Part shown: piece after piece, positions 44,718-53,763 of the stretch
Position numbering within the stretch: position 1 is the first letter of the stretch
Layout of the letters: every line of letters begins with the position of its first letter
Assembly: GCF_002288385.1 (NCBI RefSeq)
Contig: NZ_CP016783.1
Location: 1,346,108 to 1,410,107 of the forward strand
Length of the DNA stretch: 64,000 bases
Direction of reading: 5' to 3'
Origin: Candidatus Planktophila lacus
GTDB taxonomy: Bacteria > Actinomycetota > Actinomycetes > Nanopelagicales > Nanopelagicaceae
Notes under the pieces: generated by a model
The model's database searches: none
Seen by the model: only the letters and a program-made list of their open reading frames with translations
What the model was told of the DNA's origin: nothing
Translations under genes and position numbers: made by a program

Positions 44718-45227
44718 TTAAAAAGGTGGTTCTTCAGAAGTTGTGGTTGCCCATCCTCCGCCTGCATTGCTTGTTGAAGCAGCAGCCCATGGATCGTCAT
44801 TAAATGACTCTCCGCCGGTTGCAGCTGGTGCAGAGAATCCGCCACTTGTTCCGCCTGCGCGTTGTGCACGAGTCACCTTTGCAGTTGCGTTACGTAGTGA
44901 TGGACCGACTTCATCAACTTCTACCTCAAAAACAGTGCGCTTTTCACCTTCTTTAGTTTCATATGAACGCTGCTTTAGTCGACCAGAGAGAATGACGCGC
45001 ATTCCCTTGGTTAGCGACTCTGCAACGTTCTCCGCAGCTTGACGCCAGATCTGACATTGAAGGAAGAGGCTCTCGCCATCTTTCCATTCGTTTGTTGTCT
45101 TATCTAGATAACGAGGTGTTGAGGCAACGCGAAATTTTGCAACGGCCGCACCTGATGGTGTGAAACGAAGCTCTGGATCGTCAACTAGGTTGCCGATCAT
45201 TGTGATTGTTGTATCTCCTGCTGCCAT
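44718..45227 (-). CDS. ssb: Single-stranded DNA-binding protein
   Basis: A 169-residue SSB: OB-fold at about 1-110 ('[20 protein letters not shown]', 'FRVAST', '[20 protein letters not shown]'), a Gly/Ala/Ser-rich linker, and the acidic-hydrophobic tip ending in Glu-Glu-Pro-Pro-Phe that binds partner proteins. It coats ssDNA in replication and repair. It lies between rpsF and rpsR as usual. Confidence 0.96.
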   Translation of the reverse strand: MAAGDTTITMIGNLVDDPELRFTPSGAAVAKFRVASTPRYLDKTTNEWKDGESLFLQCQIWRQAAENVAESLTKGMRVILSGRLKQRSYETKEGEKRTVFEVEVDEVGPSLRNATAKVTRAQRAGGTSGGFSAPAATGGESFNDDPWAAASTSNAGGGWATTTSEEPPF

Positions 45228-45335
45228 TTTTTTACCTCTTCTCTCAGTTCACTGAGACTTATCTACTGGTGGAGTCCTTGCTATAAATTATCGTCAACGA
45301 GTGACAATTAAGGAGCGACGCTCCCTAACTGTGGA

Positions 45336-45620
45336 TTACTCGGGACGCATAACCTTTGTACGGAGTACAGATTCATTCAAATTAAGTTGGCGATCCAACT
45401 CTTTGATTGCTGCTGGTTCGCAATTCATATCGATGACTGCGTAGATACCTTCGCCTTTTTTCAGAATTTCAAAAGACATACGGCGCTTGCCCCAAAGGTC
45501 AAGCTTGTTTACTGTGCCACCGCTATCTTTGATGATCTTGAGATATGTCTCAAGGCTTGGTGTGACTGTGCGTTCTTCAAGTTCTGGATCAAGAATGACC
45601 ATTAATTCATAGTGACGCAT
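45336..45620 (-). CDS. rpsF: 30S ribosomal protein S6
   Basis: A 94-residue S6: '[16 protein letters not shown]' start, 'GKRRMSFEI' and '[20 protein letters not shown]' end. It has no glutamate-rich tail. First gene of the operon, preceded by a structured leader. Between it and ssb is a GGAGCG/CGCTCC inverted repeat at 45312-45324. Confidence 0.96.
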   Translation of the reverse strand: MRHYELMVILDPELEERTVTPSLETYLKIIKDSGGTVNKLDLWGKRRMSFEILKKGEGIYAVIDMNCEPAAIKELDRQLNLNESVLRTKVMRPE

Positions 45621-45623
45621 GCG

Positions 45624-45680
45624 TTAACCCGACCTCCTCTGGACTAAGACGGCCACGGTATTTCCGTGACAGGAGGGTTA
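45624..45680 (-). promoter_or_regulatory. Structured leader of rpsF, candidate S6:S18 autoregulatory element
   Basis: On the minus strand TAACCC (45675-45680) can pair with GGGTTA (45625-45630), and TCCT (45671-45674) with AGGA (45635-45638), burying the AGGAGG Shine-Dalgarno at 45633-45638. Inside is a CACGG/CCGTG hairpin (45664-45668 with 45654-45658). S6:S18 is known to bind a hairpin in its own leader in many bacteria; whether this one carries the conserved binding bases needs alignment. Confidence 0.5.
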
Positions 45681-45724
45681 GTGCTTCTTTGTTTAGCCCC
45701 CGATGGGAGCCTCACGCTGAAGGG

Positions 45725-46942
45725 TTAAGGGTACGCGTTGCCGCTTTCAAAGAGAAATTCACGCAGGGATCTGTGGGCGGCTGGCCCCTGGGTGCCGCCG
45801 GCCAGCCCGCGGCGCACGAAGATGGCGATTAAGTAAAGGGTGGCGGCGATGCGCAGCAAGGTAATTAGCGCGTAACCGTAGAGCGGTAGGCCAAATGTTG
45901 CGCCCGTGACGGTCGCTAAGTGCTGCCAAATAGCAACGTGATAAATAACTTCGGCGCCTTGCCAGATCCAAAAGGCATGTAAATCGCGCTTATCAATTAA
46001 GGCAATTACCGCAAGTGGAGTTAGCCATAAAACATATTGCGGTGAGTAAACCTTGCTAGCCACCATCACCGATGCGAGAACAATGAAACTTAGCGAAGCA
46101 AGTGACGGAATGGTGCGGAGTTCGAGAATGTAAATGATGATTGCAGCAAAAGCTGCCAGCAAAATTAATATTGATATGTAATTTAAATTTGGTAGATACA
46201 CACCGAGTGCGGTGAGTGCATACCAAAGCGATCCCCAATCCGAACCGCGCGAAAGATTTAACTGATAGAAACGTAACCAACCTTCAGGGGTCGTTAAGTA
46301 AACCGGCAAGTTGATCGCCGCAAATGTTGCAGCTGTGATTAGTAGATAACGAAGCGCCCCAGAAATTTGGTTACGTCGTAAGAAGATAAAGGCGATCGGA
46401 AGCAGTAAAAAGATCGGTATAAATTTTGTTGATATGGAAAGACCAAGTGCAAGCGCGCTTAAATCTAATTTCTTTCGATCAAACCAATAGATCGCACCTA
46501 ACATCGAAATAATCGCCCAGAGATCCCAGTTGATGTAAAGGGATGCAATTGCCGCTGGTGCAAGTGGAGTTAAGTACGCAAACTCAGGGCGCATCTTGGC
46601 GACAATTAGCGAGATGAAGATAAAGAGCAGCGCTAGAAAAAAGATATTTGCGTAAAAGTAATTTTGTAGTGCGTTATCGCCTGTCGGAATTGCCTTGGCA
46701 ACCACCCACATAATCGCACCAGTTACGACTGGATATTCAACTGAAGCATCGCCATTGCTATAGGCCCATTCGCCTTTATTTAAGCCTCTTTCGCCATATA
46801 AAGCAGGTAGGTCGGAATAACAGGCATGAACATATTGCCCAGGTGTTTCCCAGTCAGTTGATATGCAGGGGCTAAATTTTGCGAAACTCAATAGTGATGC
46901 AAGTATTGCTAGCGCAATTAACGCGCGTGCGCTTTTCTGCAC
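45725..46942 (-). CDS. GT87/DUF2029-family polyprenol-phosphate mannosyltransferase-like membrane protein
   Basis: A 405-residue membrane protein with about ten helices and an early extracytoplasmic loop bearing 'STDWETPGQYVHACYSDLP' and 'VEYPVVTGAIMW', typical of the GT-C/GT87 fold with an acidic catalytic loop. Such actinobacterial enzymes add sugars from lipid carriers to envelope lipoglycans. It lies 3 bp after the class A PBP gene, matching the ponA1-Rv0051 order of mycobacteria. The sugar and acceptor are unknown. Confidence 0.75.
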   Translation of the reverse strand: MQKSARALIALAILASLLSFAKFSPCISTDWETPGQYVHACYSDLPALYGERGLNKGEWAYSNGDASVEYPVVTGAIMWVVAKAIPTGDNALQNYFYANIFFLALLFIFISLIVAKMRPEFAYLTPLAPAAIASLYINWDLWAIISMLGAIYWFDRKKLDLSALALGLSISTKFIPIFLLLPIAFIFLRRNQISGALRYLLITAATFAAINLPVYLTTPEGWLRFYQLNLSRGSDWGSLWYALTALGVYLPNLNYISILILLAAFAAIIIYILELRTIPSLASLSFIVLASVMVASKVYSPQYVLWLTPLAVIALIDKRDLHAFWIWQGAEVIYHVAIWQHLATVTGATFGLPLYGYALITLLRIAATLYLIAIFVRRGLAGGTQGPAAHRSLREFLFESGNAYP

Positions 46943-46945
46943 AAC

Positions 46946-48853
46946 TTATTCTTTTCTTGTTTGAACGCCGCCGCTAGTCATCACAATTGGATCGAGTCCA
47001 CCGACATTTGCTGGCGCTGGGAAACTCATCACTGGCTGACCTTTCAGCGCGCCCTTCATAAATGCAGTCCAGATTCGCGCAGGGAAAGTTCCACCTGTAA
47101 CAGATGTCAGCCCGCCAATTCCGTTTAGCGATTCTGATGCGCTATCGCGGAAGAGCGCAACTGATGCTGCAAGTTGCGGTGTGTAAGCACTAAACCAGGC
47201 TGATGCATTTGATTGGCTAGTTCCGGTCTTTCCAGCTGCTGGACGACCGAGTGCAAGGGCGGCAGAACCGGTTCCACCATTTACAACGCTCTTTAGCGCA
47301 TAAGTTAAATCAGCCATTACATCTTTAGGGAAGACTTCTTGGGTCTGCATTGTTCCTTCATAGAGCAGACCTTTATTTGGGCCAGTAACTGATGTGATCA
47401 AATAAGGCTTTGCATAAACACCTTGTGCGGCAAATGTCGCATAAGCGTTTGCAACATCAATTACATGCGGGCTAGCAACACCGAGTGATACAGATGGTGC
47501 TGGCACCATCGCGACTGATTCTGGAATACCGGCACGTCGCGCAGCATCAACAACTTTATCTAGACCAGCTTTTTGTCCAAGTGGAACATAGATGGTGTTG
47601 ATTGAGTGTTTAGTTGCCTGCAGAAGATCTATCTGGCCCCAGCCTTCATTTCCATAATTTGAAACTTCATATGGCTTTCCTAGATCATCAAATATTTGTG
47701 GTGAATCACCGTTCCACATTGAAGTAAGTGGAATACCGGCTTCAAGCGCTGCGATAAGTGCGAAGGGCTTAAAAGTAGAGCCGGCTAGCGCAATTGACTG
47801 GGTGGCATCGTTTAATTGGCGTTCCAAATAATCTCGTCCGCCAAACATTGCAACTATCTCGCCCGTTCCGGGACGGATCGCAGCTAAACCAATTCTTAAA
47901 TTATCTGGTGCTTTCTTGGGATAGAACTTAGTTACCGCATCAACGGCTGATTGCTGTGCGCGCTGATCGATAGTTGTTTTGATTACTAGACCACCGACAA
48001 GTAATTGGTCTTCGGTAAAACCTAACTTGCCCATCTCTTTTTGAACTGCGGCGACAATATGTCCCTTAGGTCCGCTCAACTGACCAGTTTTGGTACGTGG
48101 AATAACTGTTGGGAATTTCGCCTTAGCGGCATCTTCAGGAGTAATCCATTCGCGTTCTAACATGCCATCAATTACATATTTAAATCGGTTCTCTAAACGT
48201 ACGCCATTCTCTTCAGAAAGAGATGGGTCGTAGTAACCAGGAGAACGCAAAATACTTGCGATCACCGCCATCTGAGATAAGTTGAGTTGGTTAGCGTTAC
48301 GATTGAAATATTGTTGCGATGCGGTCTGCACGCCATATGAACCGCGGCCGAAGTAAATAGTATTTAAGTAATTTTCAAGAATCTGATCTTTAGAAAGAGA
48401 ATTCTCCAACTTCAAAGAGATAACTAGCTCTTTGATCTTTCTTTGGATCGTTCGGCTGGGAGAGAGAAAGGCGGTTTTGGCGTACTGCTGGGTGATTGTT
48501 GATCCACCTTCGCCATTTAAATTACCGGAGCGTAAGTTGTTAAGTAGTGCGCGCGTAATACCAGTGATGCTAAATGCTTTATTTGAATAAAAGTTTCGAT
48601 CTTCGGCAGCTAGAACTGCGTTACGTAGATCTAGCGGAATTTTGGCAAGTGGCAAGATTTGGCGATTTTGAGATCCAATGCGCCCAATCTCTTGACCATT
48701 TGAATATTGAATAATTGTTGATTGGCTATTTACATATGCGTTTGGGTCTGGAATTGAAACGGTAAACCAAGCAAATGCGAATAGCGTTGATCCAGCGATA
48801 AAACCAAAGCCGGCTAAGAAAATACCGGCGCGGATAAGTTTTCTGCGGATCAT
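46946..48853 (-). CDS. Class A penicillin-binding protein (transglycosylase/transpeptidase)
   Basis: A 635-residue bifunctional PBP: N-terminal membrane anchor (about 10-32), GT51 domain with 'AAEDRNFYSNKAFSITGI' (catalytic Glu), 'GGSTITQQYAK' and 'ENYLNTIYFGRGSYG', then a transpeptidase domain with 'AGSTFKPF' (Ser-x2-Lys), 'SINT' and 'GKTGTS'. It polymerises and cross-links peptidoglycan. There is no C-terminal PASTA domain. It follows the DUF5318 gene by 9 bp. Confidence 0.94.
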   Translation of the reverse strand: MIRRKLIRAGIFLAGFGFIAGSTLFAFAWFTVSIPDPNAYVNSQSTIIQYSNGQEIGRIGSQNRQILPLAKIPLDLRNAVLAAEDRNFYSNKAFSITGITRALLNNLRSGNLNGEGGSTITQQYAKTAFLSPSRTIQRKIKELVISLKLENSLSKDQILENYLNTIYFGRGSYGVQTASQQYFNRNANQLNLSQMAVIASILRSPGYYDPSLSEENGVRLENRFKYVIDGMLEREWITPEDAAKAKFPTVIPRTKTGQLSGPKGHIVAAVQKEMGKLGFTEDQLLVGGLVIKTTIDQRAQQSAVDAVTKFYPKKAPDNLRIGLAAIRPGTGEIVAMFGGRDYLERQLNDATQSIALAGSTFKPFALIAALEAGIPLTSMWNGDSPQIFDDLGKPYEVSNYGNEGWGQIDLLQATKHSINTIYVPLGQKAGLDKVVDAARRAGIPESVAMVPAPSVSLGVASPHVIDVANAYATFAAQGVYAKPYLITSVTGPNKGLLYEGTMQTQEVFPKDVMADLTYALKSVVNGGTGSAALALGRPAAGKTGTSQSNASAWFSAYTPQLAASVALFRDSASESLNGIGGLTSVTGGTFPARIWTAFMKGALKGQPVMSFPAPANVGGLDPIVMTSGGVQTRKE

Positions 48854-48862
48854 TTCTTAAGG

Positions 48863-49276
48863 TTACCCTTTAACCCAATCTTCATCTTCCAAGGTGCGTA
48901 CGCGACGGGGTGGCTTTCGCTCACTTCCATCGCCCAATAGGTATGAAGAGCAGAGATGGTTCCAAGAGCATTCACGGCAGACTTCAACGGTATAAACGGC
49001 AAACTCCCCGAACTCTTTCTCCATTTCTAACAACTCAACCTCAGTCTTTATGCGACCTGAGAATTGTCCGAGTTGATCACCAAATGTATAACGGAGTTCA
49101 ACTAGCGATTCTTTTTTACAGACCGGACATTTTCGTTGCGCTTTCTCACCGTGATATTTAGCGGCGCGCATCAAATAAGGGTCAGCATCACAGGCATCAA
49201 CTACTCCGCGAAAGAGCGCCAATAAAGTGGCGCGCTTATCAAGTGAATAATCAATGAACGCACGCTTGGATTTCAT
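48863..49276 (-). CDS. DUF5318 protein with zinc-ribbon cysteines
   Basis: A 137-residue actinobacterial protein of unknown function. CPVC at about 48-51 and CREC at about 98-101 could bind zinc, with 'ELRYTFGDQLGQFSGR' between them and a basic C-terminal 'KPPRRVRTLED' segment. Its place before the class A PBP gene is conserved in actinobacteria, suggesting an envelope-linked or regulatory role; no function is established. Confidence 0.75.
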   Translation of the reverse strand: MKSKRAFIDYSLDKRATLLALFRGVVDACDADPYLMRAAKYHGEKAQRKCPVCKKESLVELRYTFGDQLGQFSGRIKTEVELLEMEKEFGEFAVYTVEVCRECSWNHLCSSYLLGDGSERKPPRRVRTLEDEDWVKG

Positions 49277-49329
49277 AATGAGAGAAGGATAAACCTCTTT
49301 TGCAGGCTTTGCGCGACTACCCTTTAACT

Positions 49330-50607
49330 ATGAACGTCTGGCAGATATTGACCGATCGTAAATTCTCTCGGTTACTCCGCCTACGCTGGACTGGTCAGAT
49401 GACCGATGGAATATTCCAGAGCGCCTTAGCCTCATTCGTTTTATTTTCACCAGAGCGCCAAGCAAATGCACTTAACGCCGCCTTAGCGTTTGCTGTGGTT
49501 CTTCTTCCGTATTCTTTAATTGGTCCATTTGTCGGAACAATTCTTGATCGCGTTTCCAGACAACGAGCGATCATGTTTGCCAACTTAACTAGAGCAGCGA
49601 CTTTATCGATTATCTCGCTGCTGATATTTCAAGGGCGAACCGGTATTGAGATGACCGTCTTTGTTCTCGTTGCTTTTGGAGTTAATCGTTTAATTCTTGC
49701 CGGACTCTCTGCAGGTATTCCGCTGATGATTGAAAGTAAATCTCTCATTAGCGCCAACGCTCTTGCTGTAACTGGTGGTTCGGTTTGGGTGGTTTTAGGT
49801 GGCGGAATTGGCCTTGGTTTACGCCGATTAATCAACGAGACAACCACTGCAGATAAAGCAGATGGCTTCATAATCTTGGTGGCGGCAGCGGGTTATTTAA
49901 TTGCCGCGCTCTTTGCTTCGTTGTTAAAGCGAAAAGAGATTGGCCCGTTAGATCACGAGATAAAGAACGCAAGCTTTACCCAAGGCTTAATTGAAATGCG
50001 CGAAGGTGTGCGTTTTCTTCGCCAACATATGGATGCGGCGCGCGGTATCGGTGCGATTGCAATTCATCGCGGCGGAATAACTGCCTTGACTCTTATCGCT
50101 CTTCTATTAGAGCGAAATACCTTTAACGATCCAGTCGATAATGAAGCGGGGTTGGCCGGACTTAGTTTTACCTTATCTATTGCAGCAATCGGTTTCGTTG
50201 TTGGCGCAGTGGCCGCACCTTACGGAGTTCGCCTGGTTGGGCGCCATCGTTGGATGAGATTTTCGCTAATTGCGAGCACTTGTGGCCCGTTATTCATCTT
50301 ATTTGTGCGAACACCACTGACTTTAATCTGCGCAGCTTTTGTTACCGCACTTTTTGGGCAGAGTTTAAAAGTTACCAATGACGCGCTAGTGCAATCAAAG
50401 ATCGATGATATTTATCGCGGTCGCGTCTTCTCTGTTTATGACGTTGTCGTAAATGGGGCAATTGTTTCAGGCGCTGTTATTGCAGCTCTGCTTCTACCTA
50501 ATAGCGGCGATAGTTATCTGGTACCGCTAATCGTGTCAACGATTTATCTGATCGCTGGGCTTCGTCTACTTCGCAGTGGGGTTTTCTTTGCTCCACCAGT
50601 TAAGTAG
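49330..50607 (+). CDS. MFS transporter, probable exporter
   Basis: A 425-residue membrane protein with about 12 helices; 'LRWTGQMTDGIFQSALASFVLF' in helix 1 and 'GPFVGTILDRVSRQRAIMFANL' in the loop 2-3 motif A mark an MFS drug/siderophore-type exporter (EntS/MefA-like). The ATG at 49330 is preferred over one 10 codons upstream. Its 3' end overlaps the convergent CCA-transferase gene by 42 bp. The substrate is unknown. Confidence 0.82.
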   Translation: MNVWQILTDRKFSRLLRLRWTGQMTDGIFQSALASFVLFSPERQANALNAALAFAVVLLPYSLIGPFVGTILDRVSRQRAIMFANLTRAATLSIISLLIFQGRTGIEMTVFVLVAFGVNRLILAGLSAGIPLMIESKSLISANALAVTGGSVWVVLGGGIGLGLRRLINETTTADKADGFIILVAAAGYLIAALFASLLKRKEIGPLDHEIKNASFTQGLIEMREGVRFLRQHMDAARGIGAIAIHRGGITALTLIALLLERNTFNDPVDNEAGLAGLSFTLSIAAIGFVVGAVAAPYGVRLVGRHRWMRFSLIASTCGPLFILFVRTPLTLICAAFVTALFGQSLKVTNDALVQSKIDDIYRGRVFSVYDVVVNGAIVSGAVIAALLLPNSGDSYLVPLIVSTIYLIAGLRLLRSGVFFAPPVK

Positions 50608-52011
50608 CTCTTCGGTGGCGCGTTCTTCACCAAGTGGGCCGTGTTCAAGGCGCAACTCAAGGAGAAAATCCAAAGCTTTACCAACTGCAGCAGATGGTTT
50701 GATATTAAGTAATTTCATAACTTGAGCGCCATCTAAATCTGGACGGATTCTAGAAAGTTCTTCTTCCTCCATTAATTTTGCGATGCGCGCTTCGAGCCCG
50801 TCATAAGTCTTGGCTAAACGCTCTGCCTTCTTCGCATTACGCGTTGTGCAATCAGCGCGAGTTAAAACATGTAAATGAACCAGTAAATCCCCTGCATCGC
50901 GCACATAACGGCGTACTGCAGAATCAGTCCATTCGCCATCTCCGTAGCCATGAAAACGCAAGTGAAGTGCAACGAGTGTTTCAACTTCTTCAATCGTGTC
51001 ACCGTCAAAGCGCAACGCTTTCAACCTGGACTTGGTAAGACGTGCGCCAACAATTTCATGGTGATGAAAGGACACTCCTCCACCTGGAATTAAATTACGC
51101 GTCTTTGGCTTACCAATGTCGTGAAGTAGCGCTGCCAGGCGAATAATTAAATTAGGACCACCTAAGCGATCTTCATGTGAAATCGCCTGCTCTAGAACGG
51201 TTATTGAATGCTCATAAACATCTTTGTGGTGATGGTGTTCATCAATTTCTAGACGGAGTTTAGGAATCTCTGGAAGAACTATTTCGGCAAGGCCCGTTTC
51301 AACTAAAATTGTAATTCCGGTACGTGGGTTCTTCGACATTAACATTTTTGTGAATTCATCACGGATGCGTTCAGCTGAAATTATTGAAATCCTGCCCGAC
51401 ATATCTTTCATTGCTTGCAGAACATCAGGTGCGATTTCGAAATCTAGTTGGCTCGCAAATCGCGCAGCGCGCATCATGCGCAGTGGATCATCAGAGAAAG
51501 AGTTTTCCGCCTTTACTGGTGTGCGTAAAACTCTCTTCGCTAAATCTTCCAAGCCGTTAAAGGGATCGATAAATTCTGGAGTTTTTGTTGTTAGCTCAAG
51601 CGCCATTGAGTTAACTGTGAAATCACGCCGTGATAAATCACCTTCAATTGAATCACCGTACTCAACTTCAGGTTTGCGACTATCGGGATCGTAACTTTCA
51701 GTTCGGTAAGTTGTAACTTCAACAGTTGTGTCACCGCGTTTTCCAGCAACAGTTCCGAATTCAATTCCGGTATCCCAAACGTTTTCCGCCCAACCTTGCA
51801 GAATTTTCTTTGTAACTTCTGGTCGCGCATCGGTTGTGAAATCTAAATCATTTCCAAGTCGGCCAAGCAGCGCATCGCGAACTGGTCCGCCAACTAAAGC
51901 CAAGCGAAATCCTTGGGCGGCAAAACTTTGGGCGAGTGAACTTGCTAGCGGCGCCCGTTTAATGAGTGAGGCGATCGCAACTTCTCCCGCGGCTCCTAAT
52001 GCACTCGTCAC
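50566..52011 (-). CDS. CCA tRNA nucleotidyltransferase with HD domain
   Basis: A 481-residue class II nucleotidyltransferase: 'FRLALVGGPVRDALLG' (NTP fold), 'DLDFTTDARPE' (catalytic Asp pair), 'RRDFTVNSMAL', a tRNA-binding middle domain, and an HD domain with 'HHHHKDVYEHS' and 'LLHDIGKP'. It adds CCA to tRNAs; none of the three tRNA genes here encodes CCA. GTG at 52011 was chosen because the 59 upstream codons are antisense to the NUDIX gene start. Confidence 0.93.
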   Translation of the reverse strand: MTSALGAAGEVAIASLIKRAPLASSLAQSFAAQGFRLALVGGPVRDALLGRLGNDLDFTTDARPEVTKKILQGWAENVWDTGIEFGTVAGKRGDTTVEVTTYRTESYDPDSRKPEVEYGDSIEGDLSRRDFTVNSMALELTTKTPEFIDPFNGLEDLAKRVLRTPVKAENSFSDDPLRMMRAARFASQLDFEIAPDVLQAMKDMSGRISIISAERIRDEFTKMLMSKNPRTGITILVETGLAEIVLPEIPKLRLEIDEHHHHKDVYEHSITVLEQAISHEDRLGGPNLIIRLAALLHDIGKPKTRNLIPGGGVSFHHHEIVGARLTKSRLKALRFDGDTIEEVETLVALHLRFHGYGDGEWTDSAVRRYVRDAGDLLVHLHVLTRADCTTRNAKKAERLAKTYDGLEARIAKLMEEEELSRIRPDLDGAQVMKLLNIKPSAAVGKALDFLLELRLEHGPLGEERATEELLNWWSKENPTAK

Positions 52012-52042
52012 AAGACCAAGATTAGAGCAGTACCCTTGGTCT

Positions 52043-52651
52043 ATGACCCCGGCACCTAGTGCGGGCAGCGAAGGTACGAAGAAAAAGCGCAGGCGTAGAC
52101 GCCCCGCAAATCGCGCCCCACTTGCAAGTGATTCACCTGCCAAAGATGCGCAGGCGCAGAATAAACGCCCTGCAAAGAGCCCTGCCAAGAATCCGGCAAA
52201 AAATTACGCCAAGCGGGTAGATGAAGTCAGCGCTGGCGGTTTGGTTATTGATCACAGCGGTAAGAATGGACTTCTGATCGGAAGAATTGATCATAAAGAT
52301 GCCAGTGGAAAACGTATTTTATGGTCGTTACCAAAAGGACATATCGAAGAAGGTGAAACCCCGGAGCAGGCTGCGCTACGTGAGGTCGCCGAAGAAACTG
52401 GAATTGAATCTGAGATCGAGCGCTCTTTAGGTGTTATTGATTTCTGGTTTATGGCTGGGGGTAAGCGAATTCATAAAACTGTTCATCATTACTTGTTCCG
52501 CGAGACCGGTGGATTATTAGCCCCGCAAGAGAGTGAAGTCGATGAGGTCGGTTGGTTTCCACTTGCTGAAATTGTTGATCGTTTAGCTTATCCGGATGAG
52601 AAGAAATTGATTGCACGAACTGACGCAACTGCTGAAGTTGGCGCTAAATGA
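52043..52651 (+). CDS. NUDIX hydrolase (MutT4-like) with basic N-terminal tail
   Basis: A 202-residue protein: residues 1-58 are Lys/Arg/Pro/Ala-rich and probably disordered; the NUDIX domain follows with the box 'GHIEEGETPEQAALREVAEE' (all signature Glu/Gly/Arg present). It hydrolyses a nucleoside diphosphate derivative. The place between CCA transferase and a DUF6049-like gene matches mutT4 (Rv3908) in mycobacteria. ATG at 52043 leaves a 31-bp divergent gap. It overlaps the next gene by ATGA. Confidence 0.88.
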   Translation: MTPAPSAGSEGTKKKRRRRRPANRAPLASDSPAKDAQAQNKRPAKSPAKNPAKNYAKRVDEVSAGGLVIDHSGKNGLLIGRIDHKDASGKRILWSLPKGHIEEGETPEQAALREVAEETGIESEIERSLGVIDFWFMAGGKRIHKTVHHYLFRETGGLLAPQESEVDEVGWFPLAEIVDRLAYPDEKKLIARTDATAEVGAK

Positions 52652-53763
52652 AGAAGTTGTCCGCACTCTTCTTATCTTTAGCCTTTCTATTTATTAGTGC
52701 TCCTCTTTCAGTTGGTGATGTAACAGTTACAAAGTTAACTAGTAAGCCACATCAATTATTTGATGGCACTTTTAGAAATGATGATCTAACTAACGATCTA
52801 CTTCCAACTGGCAGATTAGGTAAACCACTTGAAAGTAAGCCTAAAGGGCAACGCACTTGGGTTATTGATGGCGCACTGCTTGATGAAGTCGCTGCTATGG
52901 CAGATGGATATGAGTTAAGTAATGGTGAATTAACTACCGGACAACTCGTTGCAAAAGGTTGGATCTCTCGCTTAATTCTTTTAACGGCTGGCGATAAAGT
53001 CTTTGCGCTGCCTTATGGAAATCCTGATTTATCACTAGCTACGCGCTCTGCTCCTAGTGAGCTTCGCTTATATAAAAGTTATGGCGTAGAACGAGTTGAA
53101 TTCCATTTAAATCGGAAAATTTCTATCGGGGATAGCAGCGTTTGGAGCACTGGGCAGTCGCGCCTAAGCCCAGTCTTACGTAAGAAATACACGCAAAATC
53201 GCCAAGCGTTAACTGCTCTGTCATCGGTCGTTAACGCCCCTGAAGTTAAAGCCCAGCGCGCCAAGTTAGCGGTTTTACTTTCGCCATCGCTTAATCAGAA
53301 AGATCGCGAATTTTTCTCATATGACGCAGCCGATGGGGTAGCAAAAACCTTAAATCGTTTACGAGTTTCATCAGGTAAATACCAAATCGCATCTGAAACT
53401 GGAAAAGTCCCGGTTACTGTAACAAATGATTTTAGCGTGCCCGTAAAGGTTGGAGTTGAATTAACTCCACTCAACTCTCGCGTGCAAGTATCGGATGTTG
53501 CAACCTTTGCAATTGGTGCAAACTCGCGAACCCAGTTATCAATTCCGTTTAACGCAATCGCTCCTGGTGCAACGACTGTGCTCGCGCAAATCATAAATTC
53601 TGAAGGCGATGAAATTGGTCCAGCATCGCGTTTAGCAATCAAAGTAGCCTTCTTTGATTCGCGGGTTACTTACTTCACGATTGGTGCGGCGCTCTTGCTA
53701 TTTGTAGCGGCTTTAACCCAGACTATTCGCAGAATACGAAGGGGGCGTAATGAAAAGCAATGA
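52648..53763 (+). CDS. Short DUF6049-like exported membrane protein
   Basis: A 371-residue protein with a signal peptide (about 1-23), a largely extracytoplasmic body, a beta-sandwich-like segment near 255-335 ('VPVTVTNDFSVPVKVGVELTP') and a C-terminal membrane helix (about 340-358) ending in basic residues. Homologues in the same place (Rv3909 in M. tuberculosis, from memory about 800 residues) are roughly twice as long, so the N-terminal part is strongly reduced here. It overlaps both neighbours and is probably a partner of the MurJ flippase; function unknown. Confidence 0.65.
   Translation: MKKLSALFLSLAFLFISAPLSVGDVTVTKLTSKPHQLFDGTFRNDDLTNDLLPTGRLGKPLESKPKGQRTWVIDGALLDEVAAMADGYELSNGELTTGQLVAKGWISRLILLTAGDKVFALPYGNPDLSLATRSAPSELRLYKSYGVERVEFHLNRKISIGDSSVWSTGQSRLSPVLRKKYTQNRQALTALSSVVNAPEVKAQRAKLAVLLSPSLNQKDREFFSYDAADGVAKTLNRLRVSSGKYQIASETGKVPVTVTNDFSVPVKVGVELTPLNSRVQVSDVATFAIGANSRTQLSIPFNAIAPGATTVLAQIINSEGDEIGPASRLAIKVAFFDSRVTYFTIGAALLLFVAALTQTIRRIRRGRNEKQ

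Noticed and set aside
52012..52188. N-terminal extension of the CCA transferase frame by 59 codons
   Set aside because: It is antisense to the basic tail of the NUDIX gene and has a composition typical of a shadow frame; GTG at 52011 gives a normal family length.
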